Assembly: GCA_947453585.1 (NCBI GenBank)
Contig: CANGHQ010000054.1
Coordinates: forward strand, 1-8,643
DNA: 8,643 nt
Reading direction: 5' to 3'
Origin: Burkholderiales bacterium
GTDB lineage: Bacteria > Pseudomonadota > Gammaproteobacteria > Burkholderiales > Burkholderiaceae_C
Each line of letters begins with the position of its first letter. The stretch's first letter is position 1. Below the pieces are notes generated by a model, which was not told where the DNA came from, made no database searches, and saw nothing but the letters and a program-made list of their open reading frames with translations. Below are positions 1-8,643 of this stretch, one piece after another. Position numbers and translations under genes: made by a program.

Positions 1-1445
1 ACGCCTACGCCGACGCCGCCCAGCGCCTGAGCGCCTTGCGCAGCCAAGCCCAGGAAGCGCAAGCCCGCACGCACAGCCTGCAAGTTGAAGTGCTGCGCCT
101 GACGCAGCTCTCCGAACAAGTGCGCAGCCGCAGCGCACAAATTGCTGCCGACGCCGCCGAGGTGGACGCCCAGCTCGAAGACCTGCAAGAACGCGCCCTG
201 CAAGCCGAAGCCCGGTTTGAAGAGCTCGACATGCAGCTCGCCGACAGCCAGGAACGCCACGCTGAGCTGGACGAACGCGTGATTGCCAGCCAAAACCGCC
301 TGAACCAGTGCCGCGAACAGCAGCGCGGCCTGGAGCGCCAGCACCAGGAAGCGCAGTTTTCCAAACGCAGCCTGCAAGCGCGCCAAAGCGAGCTGGCCCG
401 CGCCATTGAAACGGCCACCCAGCAGGCCGTAGCCGTGCAGGACGAGACCGAACGCGCCCAGGCCGAGCTGCAACGCCTGACCGACGCCGCAGCCCAAGCC
501 GGTTTGCAAAGCGCGCTGGCCCTCAAGCTCGAGCGCGAGCAGCTACTCGGCGCCAAGCGCAGCGAATACGACGACCTGACCGCCAAACTGCGTGCCAGCG
601 ACGAGCGCCGCCTGCAACTCGAGCGCGAGTTGGAGCCGCTGCGCCAGCGCATTACCGAATTCCAGCTCAAGGAACAGGCCGCCCGCCTGGGTTTTGAGCA
701 ATACCAGTCGCAGCTGTTTGAAGCGCAGGCCGACATGGACGCGATTGCCAAAAGCCTGGAAGACAGCGGCGTGCGCCTGGCCGGCATGCAAGGCGAGATT
801 GACCGCATGCACCGCGACATCGCCGCCCTGGGCGCGGTCAACCTGGCTGCGCTCGACGAGCTGACCGCCGGGCGCGAACGCAAAGAGTTTTTGGACGCGC
901 AAAGCCTGGACCTGAATGAGGCCATGAACACGCTCGAAGACGCCATCCGCCGCATTGACGGCGAAACGCGTGAGCTGCTCTCAGGGACCTTTAACCAGGT
1001 CAATGAGCACTTTGGGCGCATGTTCCCCGAGCTGTTTGGCGGGGGCAACGCGCGCCTGGTGATCACTGGCGACGAGATTTTGGACTCTGGCGTGCAAGTG
1101 ATTGCCCAGCCGCCGGGCAAGAAAAACCAGACCATTCACTTGCTCTCGGGTGGCGAAAAGGCGCTCACCGCCATTGCGCTGGTGTTTGCCATTTTCCAGC
1201 TTAACCCCGCGCCGTTTTGTTTGCTCGACGAGGTGGACGCGCCGCTGGACGACGCCAACACCGAGCGCTACGCGAAGCTGGTGACCAGCATGAGCGCAAG
1301 CACCCAGTTTTTGTTCATCAGCCACAACAAGATCGCCATGGAAATGGCCGAGCAGCTCATTGGCGTCACCATGCAAGAGCAAGGCGTCTCGCGCATCGTG
1401 GCGGTGGACATGGAAGCTGCCGTCGGTTTGGTGCAAGCGGCATAA
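1..1445 (+). CDS. smc: Chromosome segregation protein SMC, C-terminal part (5' end outside window)
   Basis: SMC is the ATPase of the bacterial condensin complex (with ScpA and ScpB) that compacts and separates sister chromosomes. The reading frame is open at the left edge (first full codon at 3), leaving 480 residues, so the N-terminal head with Walker A, the hinge and the first coiled-coil arm lie outside. The first roughly 250 visible residues are a long charged Glu/Arg/Gln/Ala-rich coiled coil, the returning arm. The C-terminal head follows: a [11 protein letters not shown] segment near 829-861, the ABC signature [14 protein letters not shown] around 1140-1181, Walker [16 protein letters not shown] with Asp at 1227 and Glu at 1230, and the H-loop FISHNK near 1314-1331. 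All ATPase residues expected in this half are present and the frame is intact, so the gene looks functional. zipA begins 14 bases after the stop, which suggests co-transcription. Confidence 0.97.
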   Translation, partial: AYADAAQRLSALRSQAQEAQARTHSLQVEVLRLTQLSEQVRSRSAQIAADAAEVDAQLEDLQERALQAEARFEELDMQLADSQERHAELDERVIASQNRLNQCREQQRGLERQHQEAQFSKRSLQARQSELARAIETATQQAVAVQDETERAQAELQRLTDAAAQAGLQSALALKLEREQLLGAKRSEYDDLTAKLRASDERRLQLERELEPLRQRITEFQLKEQAARLGFEQYQSQLFEAQADMDAIAKSLEDSGVRLAGMQGEIDRMHRDIAALGAVNLAALDELTAGRERKEFLDAQSLDLNEAMNTLEDAIRRIDGETRELLSGTFNQVNEHFGRMFPELFGGGNARLVITGDEILDSGVQVIAQPPGKKNQTIHLLSGGEKALTAIALVFAIFQLNPAPFCLLDEVDAPLDDANTERYAKLVTSMSASTQFLFISHNKIAMEMAEQLIGVTMQEQGVSRIVAVDMEAAVGLVQAA

Positions 1446-1459
1446 ATTAAGATCACACC

Positions 1460-2488
1460 ATGAGTAATTTTCAGTTGGGTTTGGCCGTTATTGGCGGCTT
1501 GGTATTGCTGGGCTTGGTGGTGCACAGCGCCTGGTCGGCGCGTGCCAATGCCCCCATGCAGGCGCAAACCAGCGCGCAGGCGGACGAAACCCAGCACGAA
1601 CCGGTGTTTGACGAGTCTGGTTTTGACGCCATTCACCTGCACCCGCACCAGGCGCGGCGCCTGCCGATTGACGCGCTGATCGACGCCGTGGCTGCCATCA
1701 ACCTGGACCCCCTGGCCGAAGAGGTGACGGGCGAGGCCGCACTGGCCGCCATGCCCAGCACCCGGCGCGCTGGCACCAAGCTGTTTTCTATCGAAGGCTT
1801 TAACTCCGACTTGCAGGAATGGGAAACCCCCGCCGCTGGTGCGCGCTACAGCGTGTTCCAGGCGGGTGTGCAACTGGCCAACCGCTCGGGGGCGCTCAAC
1901 GATATTGAATATTCCGAGTTTGTGGTCAAGGCCCAGGCTTTTGCCGACGCCATTGGCGCCACGCCCGAGTTTCCGGAAATGCGCGACGAAGTGGGCCGCG
2001 CCCGCGAACTGGACAACTTTGCCAGCGCCCACGACGCGCAACTTGGCCTGAACCTGCGCGCGCGCAACGCCTCTTGGAGCCCGGGCTATGTCACGCAAAT
2101 GGCCGCGCAACAAGGCTTTGTGCCCGGCCAATTGCCCGGGCGCATGGTGCTGCCTGCGGTGGTGGACGGTGCGCCGGCCGTTTTGTCGCTGACCTTTGAC
2201 AGCCAGGCGGCTCTGGCCGAAGACCCGGCGCAGTCGGCGATTCGCGAACTCATCTTGCACCTGGACGTGCCCCAGGTAGACCGCAACGAGCAGCCTTTTG
2301 CCCGCATGTGCCAGGCCGCGCAGGCCATGGCGCAAAGCATGGAAGGCCAGGTCACCGACGACAACGGCCAGCCGCTGGCGCCCCAAGCGCTGGACGGTAT
2401 CGCGCACGAGCTGCAACGCCTGTACGACATGCTCGAAGAGCGTGACTTTGCCGCGGGCTCTGCGCTGGCGCGGCGCCTGTTTTCCTAA
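1460..2488 (+). CDS. zipA: Cell division protein ZipA (FtsZ-binding, membrane-anchored)
   Basis: ZipA tethers FtsZ to the inner membrane during Z-ring assembly. The product has 342 residues. Residues about 6-25 form one hydrophobic segment (Leu/Val/Ile/Gly) right after the start, the usual ZipA N-terminal anchor, followed by a short polar linker to about residue 50. Residues about 192-325 match the C-terminal FtsZ-binding domain: strand GLNLRAR, a helix after WSPGY, GQLPGRMVL, strand VLSLTF, strand LILHLDV, the AQAMAQSMEG helix and the terminal LDGIAHELQRLY helix. The E. coli domain shows the same order. Residues about 55-188 are folded-looking rather than the long Pro/Gln-rich linker of E. 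coli ZipA and seem to repeat the same pattern (see findings). The position between smc and ligA supports the name. The ATG at 1460 has only a poor ribosome binding site, but no better start precedes the membrane segment. Confidence 0.9.
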   Translation: MSNFQLGLAVIGGLVLLGLVVHSAWSARANAPMQAQTSAQADETQHEPVFDESGFDAIHLHPHQARRLPIDALIDAVAAINLDPLAEEVTGEAALAAMPSTRRAGTKLFSIEGFNSDLQEWETPAAGARYSVFQAGVQLANRSGALNDIEYSEFVVKAQAFADAIGATPEFPEMRDEVGRARELDNFASAHDAQLGLNLRARNASWSPGYVTQMAAQQGFVPGQLPGRMVLPAVVDGAPAVLSLTFDSQAALAEDPAQSAIRELILHLDVPQVDRNEQPFARMCQAAQAMAQSMEGQVTDDNGQPLAPQALDGIAHELQRLYDMLEERDFAAGSALARRLFS

Positions 2489-2505
2489 AGCCGGGCCTGT
2501 CTGCC

Positions 2506-2536
2506 ACGCGCTGGGCTGATCCCGTAGCGTTTTTTT
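2506..2536 (+). terminator. Possible rho-independent terminator or attenuator between zipA and ligA
   Basis: In the 72-base zipA-ligA gap, ACGC at 2506-2509 can pair with GCGT at 2527-2530. After a 2x2 internal loop, TGGG at 2512-2515 can pair with CCCG at 2521-2524 (one G-U pair), closing a five-base loop. A run of seven T (2530-2536) follows directly. The stem is interrupted and modest, so it may only partly stop transcription, or be chance. The rest of the gap shows no clear promoter for ligA. Confidence 0.4.
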
Positions 2537-2548
2537 GCACCCTTGTGA

Positions 2549-5199
<2,651 letters not shown>

Positions 5200-5220
5200 A
5201 ACCCGTCGGCAGCAGGGCGA

Positions 5221-6309
5221 TCAGCCTTTGCCCGCCAGCGCCTTCAATGCCAGCGCCGCTTCCCGCACCAGCGCCGGCCCCCGGTAAATCAGGCCGGTGT
5301 AAATTTGCACCACATTGGCCCCGGCTTGCACTTTGGCGACCGCGTCGGCGCCGCTCAAGATGCCACCGACCCCAATGATCGGAAACTGCGGCCCCAGCGC
5401 GCTGCGTAACTGACGCACCACGGCGTTGCTCATGTCGCGCACTGGCGCGCCCGACAGGCCTCCGGCCTCGTTGGAATGCGGCAGCCATTGGACGGCTTCG
5501 CGCGCCAGCGTGGTGTTGGTGGCAATCACGCCGTCCATGTGGTGGCGCAGCAAGGTGGCAGCGATCACGGCGATTTGCTCGGCGTCCAAGTCGGGGGCGA
5601 TTTTCAGGAACAGGGGCACTTGCTTGGCCACGCGCTGGCCTTGGGCGTCGGTGCGGGCGTGTTGCTGGGCCAGTTCTTGGCGGCGCTGGGCTAGCGCGCC
5701 CAACAGGCCGTCGAGCGCGGCGTCGCTTTGCAGGGCCCGCAGGTTTTTGGTGTTGGGGCTGGAGATGTTGATGGTCACGTAGTCGGCGTGAGGGTAGACG
5801 CCTTCAAGACAGGCCAGGTAGTCGTCGGTGGCGCGCTCTATGGGCGTGGCCGCGTTCTTGCCGATGTTCAGGCCCAAGAGCAAGCCGGGGCTTTGCGCGC
5901 GGCGCAGGGCCGAGCGCTGCACATGGGCCACAAAAGCGTCCAGGCCCTGGTTGTTAAACCCCAGCCGGTTGATCAGTGCCTGGCCCTGGGGCAGGCGAAA
6001 CATGCGGGGCTTGGGGTTGCCGGCCTGGGCCAGCGGTGTGACCGTGCCCACTTCAACAAAGCCAAAGCCCATGGCGCCCAGGCCGTCAATGCAGCGCGCG
6101 TTTTTGTCCAGCCCGGCGGCCAGGCCCACACGGTTGGGAAAGCGCAGGCCCGCCAGCGTGACCGGGTCGCTGACTTGGGGTTGGGCGTAGAGTTTTTGCA
6201 GCAGCGTGCCCTGGGTGCGCGTCACGGCGTCCAGCGCCAGGTCGTGGGCGGCTTCCGGGTCCATGCGGAATAAAAAAGGGCGGACCAAGCCATAAGGCAC
6301 AAGAGACAT
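5221..6309 (-). CDS. pyrD: Dihydroorotate dehydrogenase (quinone), class 2
   Basis: PyrD is an FMN enzyme that oxidises dihydroorotate to orotate, the fourth step of pyrimidine synthesis, passing electrons to membrane quinone. From the ATG at 6309 the product has 362 residues and begins [18 protein letters not shown], the amphipathic N-terminal helix typical of the membrane-associated class 2 enzymes. Visible family motifs are [10 protein letters not shown] (61-70), [12 protein letters not shown] (81-92), [10 protein letters not shown] (113-122), NIGKN, NISSPNT (181-187, catalytic base Ser184 by alignment with E. coli Ser175), KIAPDL, IATNTT and IIGVGGI (311-317) with VQIYTG at the phosphate site. 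An upstream TTG at 6339 would add ten residues without family counterpart and is not preferred. Upstream of the ATG only a weak CGAGAA could serve as ribosome binding site. The gene is divergent from rpiA and converges on def. Confidence 0.97.
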   Translation of the reverse strand: MSLVPYGLVRPFLFRMDPEAAHDLALDAVTRTQGTLLQKLYAQPQVSDPVTLAGLRFPNRVGLAAGLDKNARCIDGLGAMGFGFVEVGTVTPLAQAGNPKPRMFRLPQGQALINRLGFNNQGLDAFVAHVQRSALRRAQSPGLLLGLNIGKNAATPIERATDDYLACLEGVYPHADYVTINISSPNTKNLRALQSDAALDGLLGALAQRRQELAQQHARTDAQGQRVAKQVPLFLKIAPDLDAEQIAVIAATLLRHHMDGVIATNTTLAREAVQWLPHSNEAGGLSGAPVRDMSNAVVRQLRSALGPQFPIIGVGGILSGADAVAKVQAGANVVQIYTGLIYRGPALVREAALALKALAGKG

Positions 6310-6357
6310 CGGATAATTCTCGCTGGAGTTTTTTAACAATTACCGCGATTTTCCCTG
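6310..6357. promoter_or_regulatory. Divergent promoter region between pyrD and rpiA
   Basis: These 48 bases separate two divergently transcribed genes and are clearly richer in A/T than the flanks (a T6 run at 6329-6334, then AACAATTA). Both promoters should lie here or run into the 5' ends of the genes. A TATAAT-like GATAAT occurs at 6312-6317 on the plus strand, but without a convincing -35 box at the right distance. No operator palindrome is apparent. The role is inferred from gene orientation, not from clear boxes. Confidence 0.45.
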
Positions 6358-7083
6358 ATGAATACAACGCCCAGCGCTTCGACCCCCCCTTTTGTTCCCG
6401 AATCCGGAATGCTGACGCAAGACCAGCTCAAAACCTTGGTCGGCCAGGCCGCGCTGCAGTACGTGGTGCGCGGTGAATTGGTGGGCGTGGGCACCGGCTC
6501 CACGGTCAACAAATTCATCGACGCCCTGGCCACGATCAAAGACGAGATCAAGGGCGCGGTGTCGAGCTCGGTAGCCAGCACCGAGCGCCTGCTGGCGCTG
6601 GGTATCCCGGTGTTTGACTCCAATGAGGTCGAGCGTTTGTCGGTCTACATTGACGGCGCCGACGAGATCGACGGCCACGGCAATATGGTCAAGGGCGGTG
6701 GCGCGGCGCTCACGCGCGAAAAAATCGTGGCTGCGCAGTCCGACAAGTTTGTCTGCATTGCCGACGAGTCCAAGCTGGTCGAGGTGCTGGGTCAATTTCC
6801 GCTGCCGGTCGAAGTGATCCCCATGGCCACGGCGCGCGTCGTGCGCCAGTTTGCGGCCATGGGCGGCCACGCGCTGGTGCGCCAGAAAAACGGCCAGCCC
6901 CTGCTCACCGACAACGGCCAGCACATCCTTGACGTGACCGGCCTGCAAATCCGTGATCCGCTGGCTTTTGAAGCCCAGGTCAGCCAATGGCCAGGCGTCG
7001 TGACAGTGGGCGTGTTTGCGTTTCAGCGCGCCCAGGTGTGTTTGCTGGGAACCGCCCAGGGCGTGAAAACGCTGACCTTTTAA
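6358..7083 (+). CDS. rpiA: Ribose-5-phosphate isomerase A
   Basis: RpiA interconverts ribose-5-phosphate and ribulose-5-phosphate in the non-oxidative pentose phosphate pathway, feeding PRPP for nucleotides. The 241 residues align with E. coli RpiA (219) after an 18-residue offset. The phosphate loop is VGVGTGSTV (42-50). The active-site Asp99 and Asp102 lie in [11 protein letters not shown], Lys112 and Glu121 in [37 protein letters not shown] and PGVVTVGVF follow. The ATG at 6358 is the first possible in-frame ATG after a stop at 6334, but it gives a Pro/Ser/Thr-rich leader absent from E. coli. The ATG at 6409 (MLTQDQLK) matches the E. coli N terminus. Neither start has a normal Shine-Dalgarno site, so the start is unsettled. 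The function is secure. It converges on ribE, with 24 bases between stops. Confidence 0.97.
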   Translation: MNTTPSASTPPFVPESGMLTQDQLKTLVGQAALQYVVRGELVGVGTGSTVNKFIDALATIKDEIKGAVSSSVASTERLLALGIPVFDSNEVERLSVYIDGADEIDGHGNMVKGGGAALTREKIVAAQSDKFVCIADESKLVEVLGQFPLPVEVIPMATARVVRQFAAMGGHALVRQKNGQPLLTDNGQHILDVTGLQIRDPLAFEAQVSQWPGVVTVGVFAFQRAQVCLLGTAQGVKTLTF

Positions 7084-7107
7084 GAGCGTTTTGCCTGCGA
7101 CGCTGCT

Positions 7108-7740
7108 TTAGCTTGCCGCGCTGCTGCCCAGCATGCGTTCCACGTAGCGCGCAATCAGGTCAATTTCCAAATTAACTTTGGCACCCGCGTGCAGGCGGTG
7201 CAGCGCGGTGTTGTCCACGGTGTGCGGAATCAGGTTGATGCTCACTTCGCAGCCCCCAGCCACGTCCGCAATGCGGTTCACGGTCAGGCTCACGCCGTTG
7301 ACGGTGATCGAGCCCTTGTAGGCCAGGTACTTGGCCAGCGATGCCGGAGCCAGCACGCGCAATTCCCAGCTCTCGCCCACTTGGGCAAAGTGCGTGACCT
7401 GGCCCATACCGTCCACGTGGCCCGACACCAGATGGCCGCCCAGGCGGTCGTTGGCGCGCAGGGCTTTTTCCAAATTTACGGCGCCTAGGCCGTCCAGGCC
7501 TGCGGTTTTGTCCAAAGATTCTGCTGATACATCGACCGTGAACTGGGGCGCAGTGGTGCTGGCGTCGAAGCTGGTCACGGTCATGCAAGCGCCGTTGATC
7601 GCGATGCTGTCGCCCAGCCCCACGTCGTCCAGGTAGCCTGCGGGGCAGCCGATGGTGAGACGTTTGCCATGCGCCACTGTGTCGCCCATGGGTGACACCT
7701 GTGCAATATGGCCAACGCCGGTGATGATGCCTGTGAACAT
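7108..7740 (-). CDS. ribE: Riboflavin synthase, alpha subunit
   Basis: This enzyme dismutates two molecules of 6,7-dimethyl-8-ribityllumazine into riboflavin and a pyrimidinedione, the last step of riboflavin synthesis. From the ATG at 7740 the product has 210 residues and starts MFTGIITGVG, the near-invariant family N terminus. A TTG at 7755 would add five residues and is rejected. Two lumazine-binding repeats are visible: one up to about residue 97 (GDSIAINGACMTV, VNLEKAL), the second from about 98 (RLGGHLVSGHVDG, YKGSITVNGVSLTV, SINLIPHT, NLEIDLIARYVERML). GAG with a six-base spacer precedes the ATG. It follows the ribD stop by 18 bases, so the two are co-transcribed. Some workers call this gene ribC. 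The usual next genes ribBA and ribH are not downstream here; rpiA converges instead. Confidence 0.97.
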   Translation of the reverse strand: MFTGIITGVGHIAQVSPMGDTVAHGKRLTIGCPAGYLDDVGLGDSIAINGACMTVTSFDASTTAPQFTVDVSAESLDKTAGLDGLGAVNLEKALRANDRLGGHLVSGHVDGMGQVTHFAQVGESWELRVLAPASLAKYLAYKGSITVNGVSLTVNRIADVAGGCEVSINLIPHTVDNTALHRLHAGAKVNLEIDLIARYVERMLGSSAAS

Positions 7741-7758
7741 AAAAATCTCGAACAAAAG

Positions 7759-8643
7759 TTAAAAAACGTCACGCCCGGCCACGCGTGCGATCAGGCGCAC
7801 ATCGGCGCCCACGGGCTCCATGCTGCGAAACTGCAGCGCCACGCCGTCAGACAACTGCGCAAGCGGCCCAAAGTTGGACATGCCCGCGCCCGTGCCCAGC
7901 CACAGCGGCGCCAGGTACACCAAAAATTCGTCTACCAACCCCGCACGTATCAGCGAGCCGTTGAGCTTGTGCCCGGCCTCCACATGCAACTCATTGATCT
8001 CACGCGCGGCCAAGTCGCGCAACAGGGCGGCCAAATCGACCTTGGAGCTGGCGCTAGGCTGAGTGGGTGCGCCAGGCAGGTAAATCACGTTGGCGCCGCT
8101 GCGTTCCAAGGCAGCTTGGCGCTCGGCGTGCGGGTTGGCGGCGTAAATGAAGACGGGGCGCTTGGCCGCAAACAGCGGCGCGTCAGGCGGGGTTTGCAAA
8201 TCGCTGTCCACCACAATGAGCGCCGGCTGGCGCGGCGTGTCCAAGCCGCGCACATCAAGCCGGGGCCGGTCTTGCAGCACAGTGCCAATGCCGGTGAGCA
8301 GCGCGCAGGCGCGCGCGCGCCAGGCGTGGCCGTCAGCGCGCGCAGCCTCGCCGGTAATCCACTGGCTCTGGCCGTTGGGCAGGGCGGTCACGCCGTCCAG
8401 CGAGGCGGCGGTTTTCATGCGCACCCATGGCGTTTTGCGCACCATGCGGCTGAAGAACCCAAGATTGAGCTCGCGCGCGTCTGCCGCCCAAGCTTGCAGT
8501 GCCGGGTCGGAGCTTTCGCTGGCCACGTCCACCGTGATACCGGCTGCACGCAGATGGGCAAAGCCTTGGCCGGCCACCAGCGGGTTGGGGTCGGGCAGGG
8601 CGGCGACCACGTGGCGGATGCCTGCGGTACTTATCGCCAAGCA
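7759..8643 (-). CDS. ribD: Riboflavin biosynthesis protein RibD, C-terminal part (5' end outside window)
   Basis: RibD is a two-domain enzyme that deaminates the GTP-derived pyrimidine and then reduces its ribosyl side chain. The frame is open at the right edge, leaving 294 residues. By alignment with E. coli RibD (367 residues) roughly the first 80-90 are missing, including the zinc motifs of the deaminase. What remains of that domain is its end (STAGIRHVVAALPDPNP, VAGQGFAHLRAAGI). The reductase domain is complete: MKTAASLDGVTAL, the substrate motif SQWITG, WRARACALLTGIGTVLQDRPRLDVR, VVDSDLQTP, HVEAGHKLNGSLIRAGLVDEFLVYLAP, and a C-terminal strand ending in ADVRLIARV. The stop is 18 bases before ribE, forming a ribD-ribE operon. 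No regulatory leader such as an FMN riboswitch can be judged, because the 5' end is outside. Confidence 0.96.
   Translation of the reverse strand, partial: CLAISTAGIRHVVAALPDPNPLVAGQGFAHLRAAGITVDVASESSDPALQAWAADARELNLGFFSRMVRKTPWVRMKTAASLDGVTALPNGQSQWITGEAARADGHAWRARACALLTGIGTVLQDRPRLDVRGLDTPRQPALIVVDSDLQTPPDAPLFAAKRPVFIYAANPHAERQAALERSGANVIYLPGAPTQPSASSKVDLAALLRDLAAREINELHVEAGHKLNGSLIRAGLVDEFLVYLAPLWLGTGAGMSNFGPLAQLSDGVALQFRSMEPVGADVRLIARVAGRDVF

Noticed and set aside
5..1135. Long open frame on the minus strand opposite smc (376 residues)
   Set aside because: Composed mostly of Ser/Arg/Ala/Cys in low-complexity order, no recognisable domain, and it lies wholly opposite the well-supported smc frame. 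It is a typical product of GC-rich third positions.
6312..6317. GATAAT as a -10 box for rpiA
   Set aside because: No acceptable -35 box lies 16-18 bases upstream; kept only as part of the general divergent promoter region.
6337..6339. TTG start for pyrD, ten residues upstream
   Set aside because: The added residues have no counterpart in the family; the ATG at 6309 matches the class 2 N terminus.
7085..7104. AGCGT/ACGCT 5-bp inverted repeat between rpiA and ribE
   Set aside because: Short stem, ten-base loop and no clear T run on either side; too weak to call a terminator.
7753..7755. TTG start for ribE
   Set aside because: The family begins MFTGI almost without exception, which fits the ATG at 7740 and its GAG spacer.
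7741..7758. FMN riboswitch or internal promoter ahead of ribE
   Set aside because: The ribD-ribE gap is only 18 bases, far too short for a riboswitch; any riboswitch would be upstream of ribD, outside the window.

Overview
This window looks like an ordinary chromosomal housekeeping region from a GC-rich betaproteobacterium. It is most likely a member of Burkholderiales, and Comamonadaceae is my best guess. The grounds are the gene order smc-zipA-ligA-def, the high GC content with third positions strongly biased to G/C (phenylalanine codons are the exception), and protein sequences of beta-proteobacterial type. The organism is inferred, not proven. No mobile element, tRNA, rRNA, CRISPR array or phage gene was seen. 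The window is almost fully coding, and no gene-free stretch exceeds about 75 bases.

Layout. (1) Positions 1-5199, all on the plus strand, form one cluster for chromosome and cell-cycle maintenance: the 3' part of smc (condensin ATPase), zipA (membrane anchor of FtsZ), ligA (NAD-dependent DNA ligase, complete) and def (peptide deformylase). smc and zipA are 14 bases apart. zipA and ligA are separated by 72 bases that hold a possible intrinsic terminator. ligA and def overlap by an ATGA. (2) pyrD (quinone-linked dihydroorotate dehydrogenase, minus strand) converges on def; an inverted repeat straddles the def stop codon. (3) A 48-base AT-richer gap separates pyrD from the divergent rpiA (ribose-5-phosphate isomerase A, plus strand) and must carry the promoters of both. 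(4) ribE (riboflavin synthase) and the 3' part of ribD (deaminase/reductase) lie on the minus strand as a riboflavin operon, ribD first, converging on rpiA. ribD runs off the right edge.

How the genes relate: smc, zipA and ligA serve chromosome organisation, septum assembly and replication/repair. def removes the formyl group from new proteins. rpiA supplies ribose-5-phosphate for PRPP. pyrD uses FMN in pyrimidine synthesis, and ribD/ribE make the riboflavin from which FMN is built. Each link is established biochemistry; any co-regulation across the three transcription units is not shown by the sequence.

No clearly undescribed system was found. The observations most worth a second look are an apparent two-copy ZipA-type fold in the zipA product and an Asp-Leu-Phe peptide in the LigA N-terminal extension that resembles a sliding-clamp-binding motif.
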